Positions 1 through 7,862 of a stretch of DNA of 39,803 nt are shown here, one piece after another. Position 1 is the first letter of the stretch. The number at the start of each line of letters is the position of its first letter. Source of the DNA: Paracoccaceae bacterium (GTDB lineage Bacteria > Pseudomonadota > Alphaproteobacteria > Rhizobiales > Stappiaceae); NCBI GenBank assembly GCA_013373445.1, contig JABXHV010000199.1:1-39803 (forward strand), in the 5' to 3' direction. Below the pieces are notes generated by a model. That model saw only the letters and a list, made by a program, of their open reading frames with translations. It was not told the origin of the DNA and ran no database searches. The position numbers were made by a program, and so were the translations under genes.

Positions 1-229
1 CCAGCGGCTCGCCCTCGAACTGTAAAAGGTTTTGGTCTTTTTGAAGAACGCTAGTCTCAAGGCCTCCATACTCTTGAAATGTTTCGGCTATATCGTGCCT
101 TTCCAGACCACGAAAAGTTCGACTTTTTATGCGATATCTTTTGTCCCCGAATACGAGCCAAGCACAAGCTGTCCTGAATTAGGCGCTTTTCAAATTTGGT
201 TCGACCAGTTCTACCTTATGAGGTGAGTA
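1..229. other. Left-edge non-coding stretch before the hexose-phosphate mutase gene
   Basis: No full gene is visible. In one plus frame bases 2-25 read Q-R-L-A-L-E-L-stop and could be the last codons of a gene that begins outside the window, but that is too short to identify. A small A/T-rich inverted repeat lies at 113-127 (AAAAGT, loop TCG, ACTTTT) and is followed by one more T; it is weak as a terminator. The mutase promoter should lie here, but I could not pick a convincing -35/-10 pair. Confidence 0.3.
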
Positions 230-1729
230 ATGTTTCCCAAGCCGCAGGCCGCTCTTCAGCCCAACACCTATGACTATGAATCTCTGCCGATGGTGAAATC
301 GACGGGGTTCCGCGAATATGATGCACGTTGGCTCTTTGAAAAAGAGATCAACCTGATGGGCATGCAGGCTCTCGGCATGGGAATTGGGACGCTGATTCAT
401 GAGCGTGGTGTAAGGCCGGACATCGTTGTCGGACACGATTTCCGCAGCTACTCTTCCGCGATCAAGATGGCCGTGATCAACGGTATTCTGGCGGCTGGTG
501 TGAATGTGCATGACATTGGTCTGGCGCTATCGCCAATGGCTTATTTCGCTCAGTTCGCGCTCGACGTTCCCGCCGTCGCGATGATCACTGCATCTCATAA
601 CGACAATGGCTGGACAGGGGTCAAAATGGGCATAGACCGTCCCTTGACCTTCGGTCCGGATGAGATGGGGCGTCTGAAAGAGATTGTCTTGAACGGCGAG
701 TTCAAGACCCGCAGCGGTGGCAACTATGAGTTCGTGGAAAACTTCGCGGACCTGTACATCAAGGACCTGACTGAGCGTTCGAAGCTGAAACGGCCGATCA
801 AGGTGGTTGCAGCTTGTGGTAACGGCACCGCGGGCGCCTTTGCACCGCGCATTCTGCAGGCGCTTGGAGCCGACGTCATTCCACTGGATGCTGAACTAGA
901 TCATTCTTTCCCGCGCTACAATCCGAACCCTGAAGACATGAAAATGTTGCACGCTCTTCGCGACAAGGTTCTGGAGACCGGCGCGGAAGTGGGGCTCGGC
1001 TTTGACGGCGACGGGGATCGTTGTGGTGTAGTCGATAATGAAGGTGAAGAGATCTTCGCTGACAAGGTCGGCGTTATGCTTGCAAGAGACATTTCCTCGC
1101 TGCATCCCGGCGCGCAATTTGTGGTCGACGTGAAATCGACAGGACTCTTCAATACAGACCCTGTGCTTCAAGCCAATGGTGCCAAGACCGATTACTATAA
1201 AACCGGTCATTCCTACATCAAGCGCCGGGTCCGCGAGTTGAATGCTGTCGTGGGTTTTGAAAAGTCAGGTCACTACTTCTTCAATGCACCGATTGGGCGC
1301 GGATATGATGACGGGCTTGTCTCTGCGATTGCCGTTTTGGATATGCTGGATCGCAACCCAGACAAGACCATGGCTGACTTGCGCCGTGATCTGCCAAAGA
1401 CATGGGGCTCACCAACAATGTCTCCGCATTGTGCAGATGAGATCAAATACCAGGTGGTTGATCGGGTGATTGCGCGCTTTCAGGGTATGGCGGCCAAGGG
1501 TGAGCTGATCGCTGACAGCAAGATCACTGATCTTGTGACAGTGAATGGCATTCGCGTCACAACGGAAGACGGAACCTGGGGGTTGGTGCGAGCTTCGTCC
1601 AACAAGCCGGAACTGGTCGTTGTTATCGAAAGCCCTGCCTCGGAAGAACGCCTACATGCCATGTTCAAGGCCGTGGACAAAGTCCTTCGTGAAAACCCGG
1701 AAGTTGGCGATTACAACCAGACGATTTGA
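230..1729 (+). CDS. Phosphomannomutase/phosphoglucomutase (alpha-D-phosphohexomutase family)
   Basis: This cytoplasmic enzyme should interconvert hexose 6-phosphate and hexose 1-phosphate, feeding sugar nucleotides for polysaccharide and LPS synthesis. All four family loops are visible in the 499 residues. The active-site phosphoserine loop TASHN has its serine near residue 122. The magnesium loop DGDGDR is at about 259-264. The sugar-binding loop EKSGHYFF is in the third domain, and the phosphate-binding loop RASSNKPEL is near the C terminus. The ATG is preceded by a GAGGTGAG ribosome site. Length fits the PMM/PGM branch rather than the shorter GlmM branch. An aldose epimerase follows 151 bases downstream on the same strand, so shared carbohydrate metabolism is plausible. 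Whether mannose or glucose is preferred cannot be told from the sequence. Confidence 0.93.
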   Translation: MFPKPQAALQPNTYDYESLPMVKSTGFREYDARWLFEKEINLMGMQALGMGIGTLIHERGVRPDIVVGHDFRSYSSAIKMAVINGILAAGVNVHDIGLALSPMAYFAQFALDVPAVAMITASHNDNGWTGVKMGIDRPLTFGPDEMGRLKEIVLNGEFKTRSGGNYEFVENFADLYIKDLTERSKLKRPIKVVAACGNGTAGAFAPRILQALGADVIPLDAELDHSFPRYNPNPEDMKMLHALRDKVLETGAEVGLGFDGDGDRCGVVDNEGEEIFADKVGVMLARDISSLHPGAQFVVDVKSTGLFNTDPVLQANGAKTDYYKTGHSYIKRRVRELNAVVGFEKSGHYFFNAPIGRGYDDGLVSAIAVLDMLDRNPDKTMADLRRDLPKTWGSPTMSPHCADEIKYQVVDRVIARFQGMAAKGELIADSKITDLVTVNGIRVTTEDGTWGLVRASSNKPELVVVIESPASEERLHAMFKAVDKVLRENPEVGDYNQTI

Positions 1730-1880
1730 TCGTCTGAAATAGCATCAGATCAAGCCAAACACGTGTTGAAGCAATCGTTGATAAAAGCGCTGCTGGCACC
1801 AGGGGTCTTGTATTGCCTGGCAACTGCCTTAATGCTCTGCGCTTGGTTCAGTGAAGCTGATGAAGTGAGGAGATTAAGAC

Positions 1881-2879
1881 ATGCGTAGTGAATTTGGGTC
1901 CTTGCCGGACGGTACAGTCATTGAAGAGGTTGTTCTGAAAAAAGGCGACCTGGAGGCCAGTGTTCTCACCTATGGCGCGATCATTCGGGATCTGAAGTTC
2001 AATGGGCAGCGCGTAACGCTCGGCTTTGACGACTTGCAAAGCTATCTGGAGCATTCTCCTTATTTTGGCGCCGTCCCTGGCCGCTGCGCAAACCGCATCA
2101 CCAATGCCAAGTTCACGCTGGATGGGACAGAGTACAAACTGGGCGCCAATCAGGATGGCAAGCATCAGCTTCATGGTGGTGAAAACGGATTTGGTACGCG
2201 CGTCTGGACGATAGAACAGCACGACAAAGCGAGTGTTCTTCTCAAACTGGTTTCTGCTGATGGCGACGAAGGCTATCCGGGCGAAGTGGAGGCGCTTTGC
2301 CGCTACACATTGACCGGCACCGGCGCATTGCGTGTGAAGTTTACCGCCACGACCACCAAGCCAACTGTCGTCAATCTGACACAGCACGCATACTTCAATC
2401 TCGATGGCAGTCCGACGATCCTCGACCACACTCTCGAGATTGCGGCTGAGACCTTTCTGCCGGTGGATGATGAGCTCTTGCCGTCTGGCGAAATTCGGAA
2501 GGTGGAATGGACACCCTATGATTTCCGAGAGGGTCGAAAAATACGCCGCAAATCCGGGGAAGAGGGTGTGATCTTTGATCATAACTTCTGCCTTGCCGAT
2601 GCACCGCGTGACACCGTTGCCTTTGCTGCTGCGCTGGAGGACAGCAAGGGAGACTTGCGCATGGAAGTTTGGACAACGGAGCCTGGTATTCAGTTCTATG
2701 ACGGCGGGCAAATGGATATACCGGTGCCGGGACTGGACGGAGCGACTTATGGGCAGCGGTCCGGTTTGTGCCTCGAAACACAGCGCTGGCCGGATAGTAT
2801 CAACCATGAGAATTTCACTGATGCAGTCTTGCGTCCGGGTGAAACCTATTCCCATGTGACTGAATTCAGGTTTTCCTGA
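1881..2879 (+). CDS. Aldose 1-epimerase (galactose mutarotase family)
   Basis: The predicted reaction is interconversion of alpha and beta anomers of free aldoses. The 332-residue length is normal for GalM. Visible family features are the ANRI and LHGG segments of the sugar cleft, the catalytic-acid histidine in TQHAYFNL (about H169), and the catalytic-base glutamate in LETQRWPD (about E299). There is no signal peptide, so it should be cytoplasmic. An AGGAG ribosome site precedes the ATG. It lies between the mutase and a histone-deacetylase-like amidohydrolase, all on the plus strand, with only 29 bases to the latter, so these two may be co-transcribed. The exact sugar is not determined. Confidence 0.93.
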   Translation: MRSEFGSLPDGTVIEEVVLKKGDLEASVLTYGAIIRDLKFNGQRVTLGFDDLQSYLEHSPYFGAVPGRCANRITNAKFTLDGTEYKLGANQDGKHQLHGGENGFGTRVWTIEQHDKASVLLKLVSADGDEGYPGEVEALCRYTLTGTGALRVKFTATTTKPTVVNLTQHAYFNLDGSPTILDHTLEIAAETFLPVDDELLPSGEIRKVEWTPYDFREGRKIRRKSGEEGVIFDHNFCLADAPRDTVAFAAALEDSKGDLRMEVWTTEPGIQFYDGGQMDIPVPGLDGATYGQRSGLCLETQRWPDSINHENFTDAVLRPGETYSHVTEFRFS

Positions 2880-2908
2880 GCACAGGATAGTCAACCAGAG
2901 GCGGTGTC

Positions 2909-3982
2909 ATGAAGACGGTCTTCTCAGATGTTCAATTGAAGCATGATCCAAAGCATGACCTTGCCGATGGAGAGTTGAAGGATGCGGTTGAGATACCCGC
3001 CCGAGCAAAGATTGTTCTCAAGACAATTGAGCAATCGGGCCTGGGCGAGGTCGTTGAGCCGGAAGAATTTGGATTGCAGCCGGTGCGCCGGGTGCATGGA
3101 CAAGACTATCTGGACTTCATGGAGAGCTTCTGGGGCCGTTGGACGGATGCGGGTAGAACCGGCTCTGAAGCCTTTCCGTTCGTGTGGCCGGTTCGGACTC
3201 TTCGGCATGATGTTGACGTTCAGCACATCGATGCACTTCTCGGAAAGTACTCGATGGATGCGGGGTCGCCACTGGGTGAGTTCACCTTCGAGGCAGCCAA
3301 GGCATCTGCAAACACAGCGCTGACGACAGCACAGCTGGTGAAAGAAGGTGCGGACGCCGCGTTTGGTTTGTGTCGACCACCAGGCCATCACTGCGGCCCG
3401 GACTTCTTTGGCGGATATTGTTTCATCAACAACGCCGCCGTGGCTGCCCAATGGCTTCGCGATCACGGGGCAGAACGCGTCGCGATCCTTGACGTTGATT
3501 ACCATCACGGCAATGGAACGCAGTCGATTTTTTACAACAGGTCAGATGTGATGTTCCTGTCGTTGCATGCCGATCCCAAGGATGAGTATCCCTATTTCCT
3601 CGGCCATGCAGATGAACTCGGAGAACACGCAGGCAAAGGCTACAACAAGAACTGGCCTTTGCCGTTGGGCACCGGATGGGACGCTTATTCCGAAGCCTTG
3701 GACGATGCATGCCGATGGCTTGGTGTGTTTCAGCCCAACTATCTCATCGTGTCGCTGGGCCTGGATTGTTTTGAAAAGGATCCCATCTCGGGCTTCAAGT
3801 TTCAAAGCAACGATTTTACAGAGCTTGGCAAAAGGATTGCCAAGCTCAAAATGCCGACGGTGTTCCTGATGGAAGGCGGTTATGCGGTGGATGACCTTGG
3901 TGTCAACTGCGTCAACGTTCTCGAGGGGTTCGAAAGCCTACGCCCTTCGGACGAGAACGACAGGTCACACGGGAAGAGCTAG
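2909..3982 (+). CDS. Histone deacetylase superfamily protein, acetylpolyamine amidohydrolase type
   Basis: This is predicted to be a zinc amidohydrolase that removes acetyl groups from acetylated polyamines or similar small amines. The 357-residue protein has the full catalytic set: the paired histidines in RPPGHHCG (about H160/H161), the metal ligands in DVDYHHGNGT (about D197 and H199), a third ligand in GLDCFEKDP (about D286), and the transition-state tyrosine in EGGYAV (about Y325). The N terminus (VFSDVQLKHDP, then an acidic and proline-containing segment) resembles bacterial acetylpolyamine amidohydrolases more than AcuC-type deacetylases. That subtype call is from recall, not a search. 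The gene follows the epimerase by 29 bases, and its last 18 bases overlap the end of the convergent HAD gene. Confidence 0.87.
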   Translation: MKTVFSDVQLKHDPKHDLADGELKDAVEIPARAKIVLKTIEQSGLGEVVEPEEFGLQPVRRVHGQDYLDFMESFWGRWTDAGRTGSEAFPFVWPVRTLRHDVDVQHIDALLGKYSMDAGSPLGEFTFEAAKASANTALTTAQLVKEGADAAFGLCRPPGHHCGPDFFGGYCFINNAAVAAQWLRDHGAERVAILDVDYHHGNGTQSIFYNRSDVMFLSLHADPKDEYPYFLGHADELGEHAGKGYNKNWPLPLGTGWDAYSEALDDACRWLGVFQPNYLIVSLGLDCFEKDPISGFKFQSNDFTELGKRIAKLKMPTVFLMEGGYAVDDLGVNCVNVLEGFESLRPSDENDRSHGKS

Positions 3983-4579
3983 CTTGCGAAGCTCGCTGCG
4001 CAGTTGATCCGGGTTTTGGAAGTGAATGGCATGCATGCCTGTAGCACGTGCGCCTATTACGTTCTTTTCAGAATCGTCGATGAAGACGCATTCCGCCGGG
4101 GACAAGTTGTTTCTCTTGAAGAGTATCTCGTAGATCTCAGGCGCGGGTTTCAGAACGCGCTCGTCTGCCGACACCACGGTGTCCAGAAACGAATTGCTCA
4201 GGAATGGGAAACGTTTCTTTGCCTCGGAAAATTTGTCGGAAGAAAAATTCGTAATTGCATAGAGCGGAACGCCGACTGTCTTGAGCTCCTCAAGTATGTC
4301 TACCGAACCTTTAATTGCTCCAGGGACCATGTCGTGCCAGCGAGCTGAATAGGCCTCGATCAGTGCTTTCTTTTCAGGATGCTGTGCAATCAAGATCTCA
4401 TTGGCTTCAGCCCAGCTTCGACCAAGGTCTTGCTGAAGGTTCCATTCCATGCTGCAGACGTTCGTTAAAAAGTCTGTCCGTTCGGCGGGATCGGGAATAA
4501 GCTCCTCGTACAAGTGATTTGGATCCCATTCGATCAGAACATTTCCGACATCGAACACAACAATTGAAACAGCTGACAT
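3965..4579 (-). CDS. HAD-family phosphatase (YihX-like)
   Basis: This 204-residue protein is a haloacid dehalogenase-like hydrolase, probably acting on small phosphate esters such as a sugar phosphate. Motif I reads FDVGNVL, with the nucleophile aspartate, but glycine replaces the second aspartate of the usual DxD. That matches the YihX-like group (E. coli YihX has FDLGNV), so I do not read it as damage. Motif II is the TNFSS segment, and motif IV is FIDDSEKN near the C terminus. There is no signal peptide. It is convergent with the amidohydrolase gene (18-base overlap at the 3' ends) and divergent from the PhnD-like gene, with 8 bases between the two start codons chosen here. The substrate is unknown. 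Confidence 0.85.
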   Translation of the reverse strand: MSAVSIVVFDVGNVLIEWDPNHLYEELIPDPAERTDFLTNVCSMEWNLQQDLGRSWAEANEILIAQHPEKKALIEAYSARWHDMVPGAIKGSVDILEELKTVGVPLYAITNFSSDKFSEAKKRFPFLSNSFLDTVVSADERVLKPAPEIYEILFKRNNLSPAECVFIDDSEKNVIGARATGMHAIHFQNPDQLRSELRKLALPV

Positions 4580-4587
4580 TGAATTTA

Positions 4588-5562
4588 ATGCTCCAGAGAA
4601 AACGTAATCGCCATCTCTCAGGCTCGCAGGCGAGTGAGGCTAAATTGAGTCTTGTCGGTTCGCCGCGGACCGTTCTTCGGATAGCAGTTTTATGGGCTAT
4701 CTTATTGGCGGTCGTCTTGGCTCCGCGTTTCGGTGAAGCAGCAACGTTTAGACACTTACGATACGGTGTTGTGGTTGGTTCGGATGCAAATCTGCGGAAC
4801 CGTATTGAACCTGTCAGGGTACTGCTTGAGGACAAACTGGGTGTCCAGGTTGATCTCTATCTCATGGAGGATCTGGGGCAGTTGACCGCAGCGCTGGCTC
4901 TTGGAGACGTTGATTTTGGGCGTCTGTCGGCCTCCGCGTTTGCGGCTGCTCAAGTCAAATGTAAATGTTTGATTCCATTGGTTTCTGCCAAAGCAGATCA
5001 GCTTTCTGACGACTATTATTCGGTTCTGCTGACACGCGAGAAGGATGGGATTGCATCGATCGCGGAGTTGAAGGGTACGCGGCTGGGCGTGGGGCCGCCG
5101 CAATCGATTGCGCTGAAACAGCTGCCATTCGCCAGTTTTCGGAACCAGGGGATCGCACCGGAAACTTTTTTCTCCTCGATCGAGGCTTTTGACCGCCCTA
5201 CAGACGGGATCAAGGCGCTCGTCTCCGGTCAAGTTGACGCCGCACTTGCCTGGTCATCTCTCGTGGGAAACCCGGATACCGGCTACTCCGCGGGAACCCT
5301 AAATGATGTGTTTTTGACTGGCGAAACGGATGAGGGCGAACTCGAAATTGTCTGGAGGTCCGAGCCTATTCCCTACAACGTCTACGGCCTGTCGACATCT
5401 GTTCCGCAGGAGGTTGCAGGCAAGCTGCGAGATACTCTGATTGAGCTGCGAGATGCTGATCCAGGCCTTTACGGTGTAATGGAGCCACAATGGTCGGGAG
5501 GATTCAGGTCCGGACATGACGTCGTCATAAGACCATTGCTGGAGCTCTACGAGAACAGATGA
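4588..5562 (+). CDS. PhnD-like periplasmic substrate-binding protein (phosphate/phosphite/phosphonate type)
   Basis: This is a periplasmic binding protein of the PhnD/PtxB-like fold. The mature part begins near RYGVVVGSDANLRNRIEP, followed by VLLEDKLGVQVDLYL and the DVDFGRLSASAFAAA segment typical of the family. A basic N terminus followed by a hydrophobic run (VLRIAVLWAILLAVVLA) ending in GEA looks like a Sec signal peptide. An in-frame ATG at 4519 would overlap the divergent HAD gene heavily, so I chose the ATG at 4588; a TTG at 4645 is also possible. No permease or ATPase gene is adjacent, so it may serve a distant transporter, or sense a ligand rather than import it. It is convergent with the TadE-like genes, with a shared hairpin between them. 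Confidence 0.78.
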   Translation: MLQRKRNRHLSGSQASEAKLSLVGSPRTVLRIAVLWAILLAVVLAPRFGEAATFRHLRYGVVVGSDANLRNRIEPVRVLLEDKLGVQVDLYLMEDLGQLTAALALGDVDFGRLSASAFAAAQVKCKCLIPLVSAKADQLSDDYYSVLLTREKDGIASIAELKGTRLGVGPPQSIALKQLPFASFRNQGIAPETFFSSIEAFDRPTDGIKALVSGQVDAALAWSSLVGNPDTGYSAGTLNDVFLTGETDEGELEIVWRSEPIPYNVYGLSTSVPQEVAGKLRDTLIELRDADPGLYGVMEPQWSGGFRSGHDVVIRPLLELYENR

Positions 5563-5569
5563 AAGCCTG

Positions 5570-5587
5570 GGTCCGTTGTTACGGACC
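5570..5587. terminator. Hairpin between the convergent PhnD-like and TadE-like genes
   Basis: A perfect 7-base-pair inverted repeat (GGTCCGT, loop TGTT, ACGGACC) lies 7 bases after the PhnD-like stop and spans the stop codon of the TadE-like gene. It is placed to end transcription from both sides. There is no strong T run on either side, so efficiency is uncertain. Confidence 0.45.
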
Positions 5588-6151
5588 TTGAACTTTATTT
5601 GTGACCCGCGGGATCATGTAGGCAACATCTCCCATCGAGATCGAAGCGGCTCGGGGAAATAGGTTCTGTGCCAGTGAAGCAAACATGGGGACATGCGTAT
5701 AGGACGTTTGCGAGACCACTATTGAAGAATTGGGAACTACCAGGGACTCAGGGATATCAAAGGGTGGTTTGGCGTGTCTTGCCCAACCCATATTACTACC
5801 AGAGTTACTCTTGAACCAATCGGTGGTCGGTTTGCCTTTGTCATCGAATGTCACACTCGCAACGATAATCTTTAGGCCGTTGCTGCTGTACGGGTACATG
5901 ATGTAACTGGAGACTTTCATGATGTCGTTCAGATCAGACGAAGAGACTGATTTTACCTGGGCTACGAGATCCGAAACGGTGCTGGTGACCTGGTCGACCT
6001 TGCGGCTGTGATTGAGAGATGTGACTGTCTCAGCCGTTCCGATCAGCAAAATGATCAAGATGGGCGCAAGGAGGGCAAACTCGACCGCGGCAACACCCCG
6101 GTGATCCTTGAGCGCAGCAAGCAGTTTGTTGAGTGCGCGACAATAAATCAT
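5579..6151 (-). CDS. TadE/TadG-like pseudopilin (second of a pair)
   Basis: This is a minor pilin-like component of the Tad pilus. After a short basic leader the 190-residue protein has RGVAAVEFALLAP and a hydrophobic stretch (about residues 20-42). This is the TadE-like domain, with a prepilin cleavage point after G19 and glutamate at mature position 5, the substrate rule of the CpaA/TadV peptidase. The rest is predicted extracytoplasmic. It has no von Willebrand domain and is far too short for a classic large TadG. Its ATG overlaps the stop of the upstream TadE-like gene in an ATGA, indicating translational coupling. It is the last gene of a minus-strand set running away from the main machinery operon. 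Confidence 0.85.
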   Translation of the reverse strand: MIYCRALNKLLAALKDHRGVAAVEFALLAPILIILLIGTAETVTSLNHSRKVDQVTSTVSDLVAQVKSVSSSDLNDIMKVSSYIMYPYSSNGLKIIVASVTFDDKGKPTTDWFKSNSGSNMGWARHAKPPFDIPESLVVPNSSIVVSQTSYTHVPMFASLAQNLFPRAASISMGDVAYMIPRVTNKVQGP

Positions 6152-6702
6152 TGAAATGGCTCACTCTTGAAGACAACGGTACTGCTCAAATTGCGGTACA
6201 TGTCCGAGGAATCGCCGCTGTCGAACTTGAACATCGATGAGAACATTGGCCAACGGTAGGTCACACGGGTCAGGACAATATCTTCAGCACCCCCAATAAG
6301 ATAGGTCGACTTGTCTTTATCTGCTTCGGTTGCCGCGTCTTCGTCGTAGAACTCTGGAGGTGTGTTGATTGAGCTGAACGAAGGATAGTTGCGCACGTCC
6401 ACATAAAGCCGCGACTGGTCGCAAAGGACCGTTGTCAGTTTGTTGCATATGGCGGTCTTGAACTGATCCTTTGACAGGTTTTGGTTTTGCGCCTGACCTG
6501 TGCGGATGAGACGAGAAGCTTCCTGCGTCGCATTGTCGAGCAACGAATTGACGAGGAACGCTAATCCGAACTCAATGATGCCGAGAACCAGCATAAAAAA
6601 CGGCAATGCGACGATGGCGAACTCAATCGCTGTCACGCCGCGTTTGTCTCCCCTATATCGTGCAAAGACGGACTTGCCTGATTTGACTGGTGAACTGGGC
6701 AT
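6148..6702 (-). CDS. TadE-like pseudopilin (first of a pair)
   Basis: The 184-residue protein has a basic leader, then RGVTAIEFAIVALP and one hydrophobic segment (about residues 23-48). The predicted cleavage is after G22, with glutamate at mature position 5, as in TadE/TadF pseudopilins that are needed for Flp assembly and are cut by the same peptidase as the pilin. The remaining domain, from about residue 50, is soluble and periplasmic, with two cysteines in the AICNKL and VLCDQS segments that could pair. It lies just downstream of the PilN-domain gene on the same strand and overlaps the next TadE-like gene by four bases. No strong ribosome site is visible before its ATG. Confidence 0.86.
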   Translation of the reverse strand: MPSSPVKSGKSVFARYRGDKRGVTAIEFAIVALPFFMLVLGIIEFGLAFLVNSLLDNATQEASRLIRTGQAQNQNLSKDQFKTAICNKLTTVLCDQSRLYVDVRNYPSFSSINTPPEFYDEDAATEADKDKSTYLIGGAEDIVLTRVTYRWPMFSSMFKFDSGDSSDMYRNLSSTVVFKSEPFQ

Positions 6703-6766
6703 TCCCGATTTCTGCCTCTTGGGTATTTAGCTTACGACGCCAGCTGGTAGCCGTCGGATATCTGCG

Positions 6767-7231
6767 TTAGTTGCCAGACGCCTGAACAGCGAGGTTGTTG
6801 CGTTGTGTTGACTGATCGGCAACTTGGGAGAAGCTTTCCGGGCTGTCACCCAGACGAAGTGTCGATTCACAGTTTGGTGTACATGAGTAGCTTGTACGAT
6901 CAGTCTTTCGGGTAACCGAAACTGTATTGTCTTCAGGTGCCTGAACGACAATCAGCTCATCAATGATCGGTTCATTTTGTGCATTGAGGATGATGATGTT
7001 GGTTGTTCCATAAGCCTTGCCGGTAACCACGACTGTGTTTTTGTCGTGCATAGCGACATCTGCGATAAATGGGTTTCCGACAATCACTGTGCTTGCACCA
7101 TCTTCAATTCTAAAGACTTTAGCTCGATCAACCATCACATTCACGTCCTCAGCGGAGGCCGGGCCGAACTGCAGAAAGAGCGCTGCGAAGACAACAGCAC
7201 CCGGAAGGGACATACTGTTTCTGATGGGCAT
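6767..7231 (-). CDS. Small secreted protein with pilus-assembly N-terminal (CpaC-like N) domain
   Basis: The 154-residue protein has a signal peptide (MPIRNSMSLPGAVVFAALFL, ending near PASAED). It is followed by one copy of the domain that begins secretins such as CpaC (AKVFRIEDGASTVIVGNPFIADVAM, then GTTNIIIL). The C-terminal third holds a CxxxC pair (SCTPNC) and has no secretin barrel. An ATG 12 bases upstream is in frame, but GGAGG at 7237-7241 sits five bases before the ATG at 7229-7231, so I place the start there. It is divergent from flp and leads the minus-strand TadE-like set. It may chaperone or cap the CpaC secretin or connect it to pseudopilins; that role is inference. Confidence 0.82.
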   Translation of the reverse strand: MPIRNSMSLPGAVVFAALFLQFGPASAEDVNVMVDRAKVFRIEDGASTVIVGNPFIADVAMHDKNTVVVTGKAYGTTNIIILNAQNEPIIDELIVVQAPEDNTVSVTRKTDRTSYSCTPNCESTLRLGDSPESFSQVADQSTQRNNLAVQASGN

Positions 7232-7670
7232 TGAAGCCTCCATTCATTTGAACTGCAATAAACCTACTGCCTTGTTGGTGAACGAAGCCCTAACTTAATG
7301 TGATCTGTAAGTGTTTTTGACTGTGTTCTTACATAATTTCGAACTACACGGTTTCTTTAGTAAAGTAATAAATTGTGGCGACAGGATATAAATTTGGAAG
7401 TATTTGCTTTATTTTTGATTATATTTACGAAAGATTCGATGTTAATTTGGAAGTTAACTGAAATATTTACGATAAGAGGTAAATATAAAATTTTCCTGTT
7501 CGAGTAAATTATTTTTTAACTATAAAATAATGCATACGTTAACTTGAAAATCACTGATTTTTAACGGATTGGAAACTTCCATGCCTTAAAGATAGCGCTG
7601 TTCGACCCGCCTGGTAGAAGCGAGGCGAATTTAAACAAGCTGTTATCAAGTGGGACTTGGAGTTTTAGAC
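7232..7670. promoter_or_regulatory. AT-rich divergent leader between the PilN-domain gene and flp
   Basis: No gene is seen in these 439 bases. The segment is much richer in A/T than its surroundings. It contains GTTAAC twice (7453-7458 and 7538-7543) and another TTAAC at 7561-7565. It holds the 11-base AATTTGGAAGT twice (7391-7401 and 7444-7454, 53 bases apart) and ATATTTACGA twice (7421-7430 and 7463-7472). A palindrome TGGAA-AC-TTCCA lies at 7570-7581. It must hold promoters for flp and for the minus-strand PilN-domain set. The repeated motifs suggest binding by a regulator; CtrA controls pilin genes in Caulobacter and is one candidate. Confidence 0.6.
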
Positions 7671-7835
7671 ATGAAAAATCTTATGGCGCGTTTCGCGAAC
7701 GATGAATCTGGCGCGACTGCAATTGAATATGGCCTCATTGCCGGTCTTATTGTCGTTGCGATCGTAACACTGCTCAGCAACATCGGTACCGATCTGAGCA
7801 ACGTGTTTACAAAGATTGATGGCGCGCTTACCTAA
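7671..7835 (+). CDS. flp: Flp family type IVb pilin
   Basis: This is the major structural subunit of the Tad pilus. The 54-residue prepilin has a 14-residue leader ending in glycine, then ATAIEYGLIAGLIVVAIV, the standard Flp signature with glutamate at mature position 5 and tyrosine at 6. The mature protein is about 40 residues, one hydrophobic helix plus a short tail. A longer in-frame start at 7650 exists, but GGAG eight bases before the ATG at 7671 favours that ATG, which also gives the usual leader length. CpaA, encoded just downstream, should cleave it at the inner membrane. The gene sits alone between a long AT-rich leader and a strong hairpin, which fits a highly expressed separate transcript. 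Confidence 0.95.
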   Translation: MKNLMARFANDESGATAIEYGLIAGLIVVAIVTLLSNIGTDLSNVFTKIDGALT

Positions 7836-7862
7836 GCCGTATCTTCTTTATGCGATGTTTTT

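Noticed and set aside
1848-2894. Long minus-strand open frame (348 codons) opposite the aldose epimerase gene
   Set aside because: It is fully antisense to a gene with clear catalytic motifs, and its translation shows no recognisable domain. It is a codon-bias shadow.
4519-4587. Upstream ATG extension of the PhnD-like gene
   Set aside because: It would overlap the divergent HAD gene start and precede the signal peptide with a non-signal segment; the ATG at 4588 fits better.
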